Of a stretch of 64,000 nucleotides of DNA, positions 34,136 to 45,476 are shown in pieces. Position 1 is the first letter of the stretch. The number at the start of each line of letters is the position of its first letter. The stretch comes from Luzula sylvatica (lineage: Eukaryota > Streptophyta > Magnoliopsida > Poales > Juncaceae). The DNA lies in contig OX326961.1 in assembly GCA_946800325.1 (NCBI GenBank), positions 3,512,655 to 3,576,654 on the forward strand, read 5' to 3'. The position numbers and the translations under genes are program-made. The notes below the pieces were generated by a model, which worked only from the letters and a program-made list of their open reading frames with translations, was not told where the DNA came from and ran no database searches.

Positions 34136-37117
34136 TCAAATTGTTTTGGGATATATTTGTTTCATCCACAAAGACCACTTGACGGCCTCGAGATAATTCT
34201 CGTTTCGTAACAAAGCAGTAATGACATTCGTGAACGTGATCCTATCAGGATTAATTTTTTTGTTTCTCATTTCGTTTACCACGTTTACCGCCTCTTCGGG
34301 CATGCGTGCAATTCCGTATGCCTTAATCAAAGTATTATAGCTGTATAAATCGGGCTCGAGCCCTCTCTCTCTTAATTTCTTGAAAACTTTGGATACCTCT
34401 TTGATCCACCCTTTTCTCGCATAGATATTAATCATTATATTATAAGTATAATGGTCGTAATTATATTTTACATTTTTCATTTCTTGTAAAATGTTGTTGA
34501 ACTCCTGTAACATGTTTTCTTTACCATATATATCGAGCAAGGAATTGTACGCTTCGAGGGAAATTTTGTGCTCAATATTTTTCATGGTTTGGAGAATTGA
34601 TTTCATTTTTTTGATATCTCCGAATCGACCATAGGCCGAAATCATGATGTTATAAGTATAATTGTCGAAATTATACTTTGATGTTTCTATTTGTTGCAAA
34701 ACATCGTTGAATTCGACTAACATGTTTTCTTTCGCGTACGTGTCGAGCAAGCAATTATACGCCTCGAGCGAAATTTCGTGGCCCGCGGTTTTCATACTTT
34801 CTACAATTAATTTCATTTTTTCGATATCGCGAATTTGAGCATAGGTTGAAATCATTGTATTGTACGAAATTATATTCACCAAGCCGAGCTTACAAGCCGT
34901 GTTAAAGAGTTCGTTCGCTTTGGAAAATAAACCGGCTTTTCCATAAATATCCAACATCACATTGAGGGTTATAACACTAGGTCTAAATCCATGGTGAATC
35001 ATTTCGTCGAATATACAAGATATTTCGTTAATATCCAATGCACGAGCACAACAATTAATTATACAATTATACATCGCTTCGTCTAAATTGGTACGAGTTT
35101 TTCGAATCCAATAGTACGTGCTAGTTAATTTCTCTTTCATATCGCATTTTTGGTACGTTCTTAACATGTCGCGAAATAAATAAATATCAGGAGTGATGTA
35201 TTTATTTTTCTCTATAGTTTCCATGACCAAACAAGCCTCCTTTAATTTCTCGGCTTTTATATACATTCTTACAATCACGCTATATATAACCAAATCGAGT
35301 TTAGCCCCTGATTTTATCAATTTTACATAAACGCCCTCGCCTTCGACGAATTTGCCCATGCACGTGAAAATATCGATCATTGTACACGCAATGTGAATAT
35401 CAGGATTAGGATTTGACCTATTTTTTAACATGTGTTCATAAACCCTAACCGAATCCTCGTATCTCTCTTCCTCTTTACACGAACAAATTAGTAAATGATA
35501 AAGGTTACCTTCGTAATTATTACTTTTCCATTTTTTCTCGCTCAAAACCCTAAAAGCATGGTTTAATAAATGATTCTTCACAAAGGTTACTGCGAGCATA
35601 GAACAAGACGTGGGGTCGAAAAGGATGGTTTTGTAAAACGAAGCTTCTAGAAGGTCGAGGATTTTTTCAACCGTACAGGTTCTTTCGTGTGCTTGTATAA
35701 GCTGGCCAATAATAGACGAGTAATGAATACCACTGGTACGCATGTCGTTTAGGGTTTCGACCGTACCGGTTTTATCATCGTGTCTAGCTTGTAAATTAAT
35801 CATCGTGTAAAAATTAGATGAATTTGGCGAATATCCTGATTTTTTTAACTCTTTATAGTACCAAAATGCATTTTTATAATCATCGATTCTTCCGAAACCC
35901 TCGATCAAGGACCTATAAGTGGTTTCGTCTGGTACGAGTTTCAACGAGTCAAGGCTATTAAAGACCCGTTTCGCCGAATCCATATCAGATATTTTGCCAT
36001 AGCCAGTAATTAATGTGTTATAAGCGATAATATTTGGAGAAATAGAGGCTTTTTTCATGGATTCGAGTACCGATTCAGCCTCTTTGAGCTTCCCTTGTTG
36101 GCTGTATGAATTGACTCGTACCAACCAATTTTCCAAATTTGGTACGACCTTGTCTTGTTCCATAATTTCGATTATTTTTTCGGATTTTTCATGCATGCCC
36201 AAACGAGTGTAAATTGTTATCATGGTAGAATAAGCTTTGGCACATTCGATTTTATAATCTCTCATGTGATTGAATACAAATTCGGCTCGAGAAATATTTA
36301 GGGTTTTTTGGTAAAGCCCCATTAGCATACCAATCGTAGCAATGTTTGGTGCCAGTCCTGTTTTCAGCATCGTATCATACCATTTCGTGCCCCAATTATC
36401 AAGCCCTTTTTTCGCGCAAATATATATTAGAGAATTAAATAGTTTAATGTTTAGTTCGCATTTCGAAACCATAACCATTTCGTTAAGCAATGATTTGGCT
36501 CTGTACCAGTCTTGTCTCCTTGCCAGTGCTCTTAGGGCTAACTGGTACGCATCTGTATTTTTCTCCAATTTGCCGTTAGACCTCATCCAATCAAAGAATT
36601 GAAATATGGTACCTTCATTGGTTCTCTCCAATTGGATTAAAATGGAATTGCATTTCTCAACGGTACAATCGGGGGTAATACTACATAAAATCGAAGTAAT
36701 TTCACTATTATTTCTCAATTGTTTAATTTCTAGCGGTTTTCTTGAATGAGTATGCATTTTGGTTCTATTCCAAGTGTATTTCGTGTTGTTATCAATTGTA
36801 CCTTTTTCAGAAGATTCGTCATTTGAACTTGAACCCACCAATTTGGTATTACTGTGATCAATTCTTTTAGGCTCGTTAGTTAAATCAGGTGTTAATTGGT
36901 ACTCATCAAATGCTTTAACTTGTCTGATTTTGCAATCATTTATCCTTACACTAAGCTGATTTCCCCAATTCGAATTAAATTTACATCCAATAGGAAAATG
37001 CGAGAACAATGAATTAAAACCCACCAAATCAGCACCCATTAGAAAGGACTTGGTTGAGAAATTGTACCTTTTTGATCCGATGAAGTCGTGTGAACTGGAA
37101 ATTTTCAACGTAGCCAT
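34136..37117 (-). CDS. BFA2: Chloroplast P-class PPR protein, BFA2-like
   Basis: One intronless frame of 993 aa, as is usual for plant PPR genes. After a variable N-terminus, likely a chloroplast transit peptide plus linker, come about 20 tandem 35-residue PPR motifs (for example PNIIAYNTLITGYGKISDMD and PDLYSYNTLIKAYGIARMPE). No PLS, E or DYW domains are present, so it belongs to the P class. The C-terminus ends AVKWSLWMKQ, and many blocks (NCCARALDINE, TYRSLIEGFGR, LYHLLICSCKE) match Arabidopsis At4g30825/BFA2 from memory. That protein stabilises the atpH/atpF transcript and is needed for chloroplast ATP synthase. This protein is about 90 residues longer, partly because of an internal 70-residue duplication. 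Confidence 0.92.
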   Translation of the reverse strand: MATLKISSSHDFIGSKRYNFSTKSFLMGADLVGFNSLFSHFPIGCKFNSNWGNQLSVRINDCKIRQVKAFDEYQLTPDLTNEPKRIDHSNTKLVGSSSNDESSEKGTIDNNTKYTWNRTKMHTHSRKPLEIKQLRNNSEITSILCSITPDCTVEKCNSILIQLERTNEGTIFQFFDWMRSNGKLEKNTDAYQLALRALARRQDWYRAKSLLNEMVMVSKCELNIKLFNSLIYICAKKGLDNWGTKWYDTMLKTGLAPNIATIGMLMGLYQKTLNISRAEFVFNHMRDYKIECAKAYSTMITIYTRLGMHEKSEKIIEIMEQDKVVPNLENWLVRVNSYSQQGKLKEAESVLESMKKASISPNIIAYNTLITGYGKISDMDSAKRVFNSLDSLKLVPDETTYRSLIEGFGRIDDYKNAFWYYKELKKSGYSPNSSNFYTMINLQARHDDKTGTVETLNDMRTSGIHYSSIIGQLIQAHERTCTVEKILDLLEASFYKTILFDPTSCSMLAVTFVKNHLLNHAFRVLSEKKWKSNNYEGNLYHLLICSCKEEERYEDSVRVYEHMLKNRSNPNPDIHIACTMIDIFTCMGKFVEGEGVYVKLIKSGAKLDLVIYSVIVRMYIKAEKLKEACLVMETIEKNKYITPDIYLFRDMLRTYQKCDMKEKLTSTYYWIRKTRTNLDEAMYNCIINCCARALDINEISCIFDEMIHHGFRPSVITLNVMLDIYGKAGLFSKANELFNTACKLGLVNIISYNTMISTYAQIRDIEKMKLIVESMKTAGHEISLEAYNCLLDTYAKENMLVEFNDVLQQIETSKYNFDNYTYNIMISAYGRFGDIKKMKSILQTMKNIEHKISLEAYNSLLDIYGKENMLQEFNNILQEMKNVKYNYDHYTYNIMINIYARKGWIKEVSKVFKKLRERGLEPDLYSYNTLIKAYGIARMPEEAVNVVNEMRNKKINPDRITFTNVITALLRNENYLEAVKWSLWMKQIYPKTI
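34395..34814 (-). repeat. Internal 210-bp duplication within the PPR gene
   Basis: Two 210-bp units (about 34814-34605 and 34604-34395) encode similar 70-residue, two-PPR blocks, near residues 768-837 and 838-907. Shared strings include SLEAYN-LLD-Y-KENML and YTYNIMI. The nucleotide similarity is still visible, so the duplication is moderately recent, and it keeps the PPR register. Confidence 0.85.
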
Positions 37118-37419
37118 TATAATCGAGTTGAAGCGAAAGGAGTAGAAGAAAAAAGGTAAATTAAGGCGAGAAGAAGGAAAAGTAATTCCTTTTCCAAGGA
37201 CCGAGAGAGAGAGAGAGAGAGAGAGGAGTGCAGGAGATAAGAGAGAGGAACTGAGTGAGTAATAAGAAGGTTTATATAGTTGGCCAATTGGCCAGAAAAT
37301 TGGAGGCTTCTTATCTCGCTCAGTTGATTTGTAGGCCTCTGCTCTTTCTGTGAAGTCTGGAGAGTGTAGAGAGAGGAGGACAAATTGCTAAAAAGTCCTT
37401 GTAAAATTTTAGTTTCCAA
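37117..37419 (-). promoter_or_regulatory. BFA2 5' leader with uORF and GA repeat
   Basis: Upstream of BFA2 a 100-codon frame starts at 37419 and stops with TAA overlapping the BFA2 start by one base (TAATG, 37119-37115). The peptide resembles no known protein. The leader also holds a GA/CT microsatellite at 37201-37227. If the transcript includes the upstream ATG, translation of BFA2 would need leaky scanning or reinitiation. The transcription start is unknown. Confidence 0.45.
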
Positions 37420-38831
37420 GAAAGCAACTTTCCAGATCCAGAGGGGTTAATTTGTAAAAAAAACTTTGTAGTTGCAAGAAACTACTAATTGCAAGAAATT
37501 AATAAAAAATATCAGGAAATTACGAAAATAAAATGAATCGTTAGAAAAATGTATGATGAAATTACAGGAAGGCATCAATAATATATTTTTTTCAATACAT
37601 CTATTAAATTATGAGAAGATTGACTTAATTATAATGAATTTATATTGTATTATTACTGTAAAAAGTTGTAAAATAACTTCTAATTAGAATACATAATTTA
37701 TTATATATTTGTCATAACAATCATAATTTGTTCATAAAGCTAATGGCAAAAATAATTTGTTCATAATAACTTCTAATTAGATATTTAAATTCAGTTTAAA
37801 TTTTCCTATTATATGTTGTAAATATGTAAAAACTAAAGGTCTTTAAGCAATGAAATGGCGAAATCCTCCTCCCCTTCACACAAAAAAAAAAAGTCTAATG
37901 GCAAAAATAAATATACCTATTACAATCGTATTATTTAGCCCGTAAAAAGTAAAAAAATAGAATGGGCAAGAATACTTATCGAATTACTAAATTCAAAAAT
38001 ACTAACATGCATAAGAAATAAAGTGTATACAGTATATTAATTAAAATATCAAAAAAACATTTAAGACAATTATCAATGAAATATTTAAAAATACTAAGCA
38101 TTTTTTTATACTAACGTGCATAAGAAATAAAGTGGATATTAATTAAAATATCAAAAAAAAATTTTAAGACAAAACTATCCATAAAATATTTAACATAATT
38201 CCATTTTCCTCTCTTGATTTACTACTAAATGATACTTCATTGCTATCTAAAACAATATTTCATTTATAATACTCATTATAATTCTTAATGATTATCTAAA
38301 ATGAGTTATCATGTATATAAATTATTATATCTAATATCATAAATAAACTTATATTTTCACAAAAGATAAGCTATATTTATTATTTGTTACCATAATAATT
38401 TTAATTACTCATTTATGTATTTAAATACTAATTTCAAATATAAACCATAAAAATATAATGCAATAAGAATATTGTAATTCCACAAAACAAAAAAAATTGT
38501 TGAAATTACTTTTCAAAGTTATGATTTACTTGTGAAAAATAAAAAAAATTTGAAAAACTAAATACAGTAATAAAGTAAATATCATTTTACTCATTTCGAT
38601 AAAAAATGTATTTATGGGAGAATTAAAAAATATCAATATCCAAAAAACACAATTAGTGGGCATAATTAACTAAATTAAATATTTTTTTGATTAAAAAACT
38701 ACAACAAATATTATATACAAAATACTCTTACAAATTTAAGTTGATAAACAAGACAAAATTTCATGAGAAATATAATAATCGGATCCAAGAATCCAAGAAA
38801 TAAAATCCCGGTTAAACAAATCAAGGCTTAT
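37420..38831. other. AT-rich intergenic region
   Basis: Very AT-rich DNA between BFA2 and TAF1B. A direct repeat of about 100 bp lies at about 37990-38085 and 38110-38205 (CATAAGAAATAAAGTG...ATTAATTAAAATATC). No gene is visible. The right end holds the TAF1B 3' UTR. Confidence 0.4.
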
Positions 38832-40936
38832 TCAGTCAGAGTCCACTTCAAATTCTCGGGTTTCAACTGTAGGATCCTTGGAACTAACAAAGCAAGTACG
38901 AATTTGTTCTTCTATCCAGACAAGTTTCCTCTCCAGTTCGAGCACACTGGAGTGCATTATGCGCACATCCACACGTGCCAGCCCGGCAAAGGCTCGCAAT
39001 AAGATATAATAATCCGCATCCGCAACGTAAACTAGCTCCCTGTGTAGCATCCTTCTTTTATAATTAAGATAACCTATCACACACAATAATAATTATTAAA
39101 CTTCATATTTGAAAATTATAAATATTTTTTAGATTTTTTCTTTTTTTACCTTCGCTTTTCCTATTTGTAATTGGTGGTAAATAATGGAATCCATTTTCTT
39201 CCATTTCTAATTTCATTTTTTCTAATGCTTCGGTTCTTGACAAATCACATGAATTTTGTTTATCTAATTTAATTTGCTTATTTTTCAAATCAGAGGATAA
39301 ATTAGCGTCGATTTGATCACTCGATCTCTTTCCATTAATATTTGGTTCCTCCAATTTTAAATTATCCTGCATTTATGAAGTTACAGAATTATCATAAAAT
39401 CATCACTAAAGATAATGAAATATAATTATCATGTACCTCATTGTCATTATAAAATTTAAAAAATCTATCAATGAAGGCCTCGTCTTCATTTGAAGTATGC
39501 ATTCCAGGAAATACAATATCCTTACAATATTTTAAATACGAATCCAAATCTTTTGTATGATCTATATACACAAATAAAAAAAATTAGGCAATTTTTTTTC
39601 AAGTGCATAATTGTAATAATTTAAATTTTTATTTACCATGCTTGACTTCAATCTTGTCATAAGAAGCTTCTAAAGCTCTCAACAAATCTATCGCACGAAA
39701 TTCAGACTCGACATTATCTTCCATAATTATATCATCATTTTCATCTTCATTATTACTATTTTCCAAATTTTCATTTTCATTAATTTCACGCAAACTCTTC
39801 TCCCACACACCGTATCCATTTATACCGTACAAAATTCTCAAAGTAATTACCAAAATCGCCATCACGACGACTCTAGTAGGAATCCCAAACTGATTACTCG
39901 TGATCCACGTCTCGGCCGGCAACAACCACTCGAAAACTCTAGAAGCTTCCGGAAGAATCTTCTCGCAAGAGGAGAGAGAAAGCTCCAGTAAAAACCGCTT
40001 CGAAAATGCGTAGAAATTCACCGGAGGTAATTGCAGCCCGATTTTCTCGGCGATTTTACTGGAGATCGTCTCCAGTTGCCAGGAGGAGAGGAGGACTACT
40101 GGTCTGAAGAAGGCTCGCGAGTTGAGTGGACAGCTGGCAGATGGGGGACCGATGTGTTTGTCCATTTCGAGAAAAATGGAGAGGTACGGGAGTTTGGCAG
40201 TTAGTGCCCAGTCGGTTATGTCGGTTGGGAGGATCGTTTCTCGTGCGATGTGGCAGGATAAGAACGAAATCGAGATGGTCGAATAAATTGGGATTGTTTT
40301 TCTCAGTGCGTGTAGCATGGAAATGGTGCTTCTTCTTTCTGTATATTTCTCATTCTCTGCATCGAATTTTCAATTTAAGAGAGATTTTATGAAGGATTCA
40401 ATTGAGAATTTGAAAGGGGTACCTTGATATGAATCGATCTGATTGGAGATCCAATTTTCCTCGAAAATTCTAGAGGCGGCCACGTAGCGCAGCCAGATCG
40501 AAGGAGCAATACTGCAAACAATCGGGCTAACATGGAACTTCTCGATTAATGATTCGCATTGTTTCTGAAGCATGACTTGTAAACCCTGAACGTATCGGAA
40601 CCGCATCTCAGTGGCAATCTTGACAGGACCAGGTGCGCGGTGATCTGATGCGAAGTTCCTCGGCTCGTCTCCTTCCCTGAAAGACTGCTCGAGAGATCGA
40701 CCGGGATGATCGGAAGGATCAGGATCGACCTTGACGGGCTTGCGTTGGATGGAAAAGTTGTAAAGAGTACTTCGGCCTTCGTCGGCCGCAGCGAACATGT
40801 CTTCGTCGTCAGCGGCGGTGCCGATGACGTCCTGGCTCTGAGAGCCGCACTGCCCGCAGTACAGGAATCCATCTTCTCCTTCGAAGTCCGTCTCTCCTCG
40901 GCAATAATCGCAGAAGAGCTGCCGCATGGACGCCAT
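38832..40936 (-). CDS. TAF1B: RNA polymerase I initiation factor TAF1B/Rrn7-like
   Basis: Five exons (40936-40423, 40338-39637, 39561-39437, 39366-39150, 39073-38832) give 599 aa. The N-terminus has an Rrn7-type zinc ribbon, CDYC...YCGQCGSQSQD. A cyclin-fold region follows with ILPTDITDWALTAKLPYLSIF and LPPVNFYAFSKRFLLELSLS, then an acidic low-complexity segment, and a C-terminal block (LLRAFAGLARVDVRIMHSSV). The family resembles TFIIB and recruits Pol I to rDNA promoters; the Arabidopsis counterpart is, I believe, MEE12. The start at 40936 (MASMRQLF) is preferred: the frame also opens at 40987, but that codon lies inside a hAT element inserted 40 bp upstream. Confidence 0.88.
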
Positions 40937-40967
40937 GGAGGAAGAGGTTTGAGGGTTTAAGGACTCA

Positions 40968-41731
40968 GCGATACATAGGGCTGGCAATTTACCGAGCCGA
41001 GCCGAACACAGGTCAGCTCGAGCTCGGCTCGAGGCTCGTTCGAGCCAGCTCGGCTCGACTCGTAGGAGGGGTTCGAGCTCGAATGGCCGGCTCGAGCTCG
41101 ACTCGAAAAAATCTCGAGCTAGATCGGCTCGGCTCGATCCGGCTCGAACCAGAAGAGAAACCAGATCGCAACCAGAAGAGAAAGAGCAGGAAGTTGGCTC
41201 GAGCTGCTAGGGTTTCGGAGTCGCGGCGGAGTCGCAACCAGAAAGAGCAGGAAGTTGGCTCGAGCAGGAAGGAAACCGCAACCAGAAGAGAAAGAGCAGG
41301 AAACCAGATCGGCGGAGGAGTCGCGGCTGCTGCTAGGGTTTCGGAGTCGCGGCTGCTGCTAGGCTCGAGCGAGAGGAAGGAAGAGCGGAGATAGGGTTGG
41401 ACTTGGATTTGGAGCTTGGCGGGCGGGACTCTGGGAGCGAGAGGAAGGAAGAGCAGAGATAAAAACTTGGGCTTGGGCTTCCGCTTGACTTGGGCTGTAT
41501 CAAATGGGAATTAAATTATTTTTCAGGGTATATGTGCAAAATTGTTCGAACCGAGCTAGCTCGCGAGCCGAACAACACTCAGCTCGAGCTCGGCTCGAAG
41601 TTGGCTCGAGCTGGCTCGGCTCGGCTCGAAAAAATCGAGCCAATTTTCGAACGAGCTATTTTCGAACGATCTTCGAGCCGAACTCGAACGAACGTTCGAG
41701 CCGAGCTTTTTTTGCCAGCCCTAGCGATACA
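40968..41731. mobile_element. hAT MITE next to the TAF1B start
   Basis: The element is 40976-41723 (748 bp). Termini are TAGGGCTGGCAA and its inverse TTGCCAGCCCTA, flanked by a perfect 8-bp duplication GCGATACA (40968-40975, 41724-41731), which is the hAT signature. The interior is dominated by GAGCTCG/GGCTCGA repeats arranged as inverted copies, with no transposase. Open frames inside it are artefacts of the repeats. Confidence 0.92.
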
Positions 41732-43389
41732 ACGTGTTTTTGAGGGACGAGTCCAGTATACAAGAAATGGAGACGATGCTGGATATTGCAAGGAAGTTTT
41801 CTATATTATTAAACATATATATGTTAAGAAAAAAGTTTGTTTTTAGTCCCTTACTTTTTAAAGAAAGTTCAATCAAGTCCTTAACGTTTTAATTAGACTA
41901 ATCAAGTCCCTTAACTCTTTTATTTGGTACAATCAAGTCCTTCCATCCGTTAAGTGCTGACTAGGCTGTTAAATGATGACGTGGCAAAATTATTTGATGA
42001 CATGACATTTATCTTCTATTTTTTATAATATAAAAATAATATTATTTAAACAATATATTGTTTACTTGAACCCATGAACCAAGTTCATCTCTTCCAAATA
42101 CCATTTTTTCATTTGCTTTCTAAAAATCAAGCTCGTCACTGTGCCCCTTCATCTTCTCCTCTCCTTTTTTTCCCGTGCCCCCTCCTCTTCTCGCACGAGT
42201 GGTGCCTGAACTAGTCTCTTCTCTTTTCGCCCCGGAGCTTCTCTCCTCGCATGTGCTGGGCCACCACGGCATTCCTTGTTTTTTCTCGTCTTTCTTCCCC
42301 TATTTCTTCGAATATCAGGGTTTCTTTTTGAAGTATATCAGGTTTTGTTTACTCTTAAATTTCTGTAAATTGATGCATATCATTGATCAGAGACTTGATA
42401 TCTGAAGCGATATATTTGAAATAGTTGATGTATATCGATAAGAATCCACTATCAAGGGCTCCATGTTGATGCCCATGGACCTTATTTGCCTCTGTGCATA
42501 AGCCGAGCAAGCACTTCGTGGTTATTGGACGAAGATTTTCTGAAGAATGACAGTACACCAGGATGCCCATGGACCTTATATAACAAAAATGTTTCTTATT
42601 TTTGGTTTAGCAATCCATTTATATATGTTTTTTGTTAGGTTTCTAAGCAAAAATCCGAAGTTGGATGTTCTAATCAATCACATGTTATTGGACAAAGATT
42701 TTATGATATATGAGATTGAGAATTTTTATTTTGAACATTTATGATATGGAATATTTTGTTGTTTCAAATTTTGTAACCGACTAACTTGGATCTGTTGTTT
42801 GATATATTGTTGTTTTCTATGAGGCGTAGAAGTCATTTTGAGAAAATTGAGATTTTTAGAAAATCAGGGTTATATTGATAATTTTTGAGAGTTTTTGGAT
42901 ATTTTTGCAAAATTTTGTAGTCCCAACAATTTCCCAGGTTTTCAGAGAATTTTTTAGAATATTAGAGAAATTTTGCTAATTTTTGGATATAATCAGGGTT
43001 ATATTGGAAATTGGTTTTAGTTATGAGAGGGACTTATTTGTAAACAATGAATTTTAGTGGACTGGTATGAAAATTGCACAAGAATGTAGAGGATTTTCAG
43101 AAACTGTATAGAATTAACAATTTTACAAAACAACAAAATTATTTGATCTTTCCGAGTTCTCAAATCCAATTTACATTTCTTTGAGTTCAGCGAGACAAAA
43201 GAAAAAAGATCGGCGACGTGCAGAGCTCGTTGTATAGAATTAAATAATGTGTCATATTACCAAACTTTTGAAGTGTAAATGAAATACACTATTAACATAT
43301 CATATTACATTACAACCAAGACAAAAGAAAAAAGAGCCACTGAGGAGCAAGTGCCTAACTAACAAATAAATGAGATTGCCTAATTAACA

Positions 43390-44065
43390 CAGGGGAGCAA
43401 GTGCCTACATATACAAGAGAGCACGAGGAAAGTGGTTAACGCGCTGATCAAAATGGAGTCATAGTCAGATCCTATTCCGAGGTTCCAGAGAAGAACTCTC
43501 ACTCCTGCCTGCTCCAGAATTTGTGGCGTGTAATACATGACCATATTTATCCCCGAAACTACAAAAAACAAAAAAAGTCAAATTCAATTCGATGTTTGTA
43601 TTTCGTGGAATTCCATATATACCCTTACAAGGCTTCTAAATATCAAACATACCCCTCTAAAATTGTGAAATATGATATTCCAACAAAAAGAATCAGATCA
43701 TGGTGGTGGCGCATAAAATTGTTTGAGATGCACTCATGTGGTAAAAGATCAATAGCTAAATTCGGGATAAATAGATATAGAAATCATATAGATCACTCCT
43801 TACTCCTTAGTTAAGAATTTGTTAGTTTCATTTTCAGTATTATTCGACAATTCTCATCATGTAAACACTTTGTTTATGATTAATACAAATTGAAAATTCG
43901 AGGCTTTTCTTCAAATTTTTTTTTGTGAAATGTGAAATGTTCTATGTTTTATAAGAGAAAATAAGATACATGTTGGAGGATGTGGATCGAGACGCCAACA
44001 AGCATGCTTGACACCTGGTTCGAGGAGTTTGCCGCCACACACAACGGTTATTCAAACTTTCGAAG
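43390..44065 (-). pseudogene. Captured fragment of a tonoplast monosaccharide transporter (TST/TMT)
   Basis: On the minus strand, about 44065-43970 encodes GKLLEPGVKHA and, one frameshift later, VGVSIHILQH, followed by a GT donor at 43969. An AG acceptor at 43559 then leads into SGINMVMYYTPQILEQAGVR and LGIGSD...LISALTTFLVL (43558-43400). This corresponds to the LLEPGVKHALVVGVGIQILQ / FSGINGVLYYTPQ region of TST/TMT proton-sugar carriers of the vacuole membrane. The intron came along with the exons, so capture was at the DNA level. Frameshifts and the loss of most of the gene make it non-coding. Confidence 0.8.
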
Positions 44066-44242
44066 GTGTGAGCCATGATGTTCGCCGGCCACCTGCAGTA
44101 TCCCGCCCATCTCGGCCAGTTTCCCATATTCTCGCCCAATAGCAATTAAATTATCAACTGATTAGTTCCAATTTTAAGATATGATTACTAAACCAAAAAA
44201 TAAATCTCAAATTAGTGGCGGCAAAAAAATCAATAATAAAAT

Positions 44243-44346
<104 letters not shown>

Positions 44347-44896
44347 CATCTACGAATATTGATTGGACGATTTCTTGTCGAGAGTGTTGTGCTCTAAACC
44401 AGCGAGCCTAAGCAATGAAGAGAGAAGAGAGTTCAAGATGGCGGAGAGGGTGGTGTCCAGCACAAGCGGCGAGGATCTCCGGCGAGAAGGATGGGCTCAG
44501 GCGAGAAGAACGGAGAAGGCGAGAAGAGGAATGGGGTGTATTCAGGGTTTATGTTACGATTTTGCTGTAGCTCGGTTTTTAGAAAGGAAATAAAGAAATG
44601 GTATTTGGGAGAGATGGGTCTGATGATTCGTGGTTGGGAGAGATGGGTCTGGTTCATGGGTTCATGTATATAATGTATATAATATATTAGTTAATAAATA
44701 AAATTTAACATGTCATCAAATAATTCTTGCAACATGTGCCAAGTCATCATTTAACAGCCTAGTCAGCACTTAACGGATGGAAGGACTTAATTATATCAAA
44801 TAAAGAAGTTAAGGGACTTGATTGGTCTAAATAAAACATTAATGACTTGATTGAACTTTCTCTAAAAGGTAAGGGACTAAAAACAAACTTTTTTCA

Positions 44897-45476
44897 TATG
44901 TTAATGACGCAATTTCGCGTGTACCCTTAAAAACATCATAATTTAACATATACCCCTCGATAACGTTAAATTCAGCAATATCCCTGCTAATCTCTTCAAA
45001 TATCTTGGATATCCTTTCAAAACTCTTGAAATGTGATGATTACTCCTATAAAATTCTTAAAATATCACATATAATCCGATTATATCATTTAAAAACCATT
45101 AGCGTTTTTCTCATTGGTAATATGTCAACTACTTAATTTTTAAAATTATTTTTTTATGATAATAAATAACTTTTGTTCTAAAATAATATTAAAAATCATA
45201 AAAAATCAAATATTGTCAATTAGTCTCATAATTTCATTCCAAAAATTATTGTTGAAATCAATATTATTGTCAAAATTTTAAGTAACTATTATATTGATAT
45301 AAGGGTAAAACGAAAAAAATTGAACGAAAAAATTAAAAAAATATTAACTAAAAGTTTAATTAAGAGCATACATGATATTTGAAGATTTGTATAGGGATAG
45401 TTTTAACGTTTTTTAGGGGTATACATAAAATTATGATGTTTTACAGGAATACACATGAAATTCTGCCTATGTTAAC
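44897..45476. mobile_element. Mutator-like MITE, family A-related, copy 3
   Basis: The element is 44906-45467 (562 bp). Inverted ends read GACGCAATTTCGCGTGTACC at the left and, inverted, GGCAGAATTTCATGTGTATT at the right, with further pairing inward. The flanks TATGTTAAT (44897-44905) and TATGTTAAC (45468-45476) match at 8 of 9 bases. Its left target duplication overlaps the right target duplication of the Pack-MULE, so one element inserted into the flank of the other. Confidence 0.85.

Noticed and set aside
40937..40987. ATG at 40987 as the native TAF1B start
   Set aside because: It lies within the inserted hAT element; conserved sequence and the pre-insertion leader support 40936.
41013..41846. 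Overlapping open frames on both strands upstream of TAF1B
   Set aside because: They lie in the GAGCTCG-rich interior of a hAT MITE and have repeat-derived composition.
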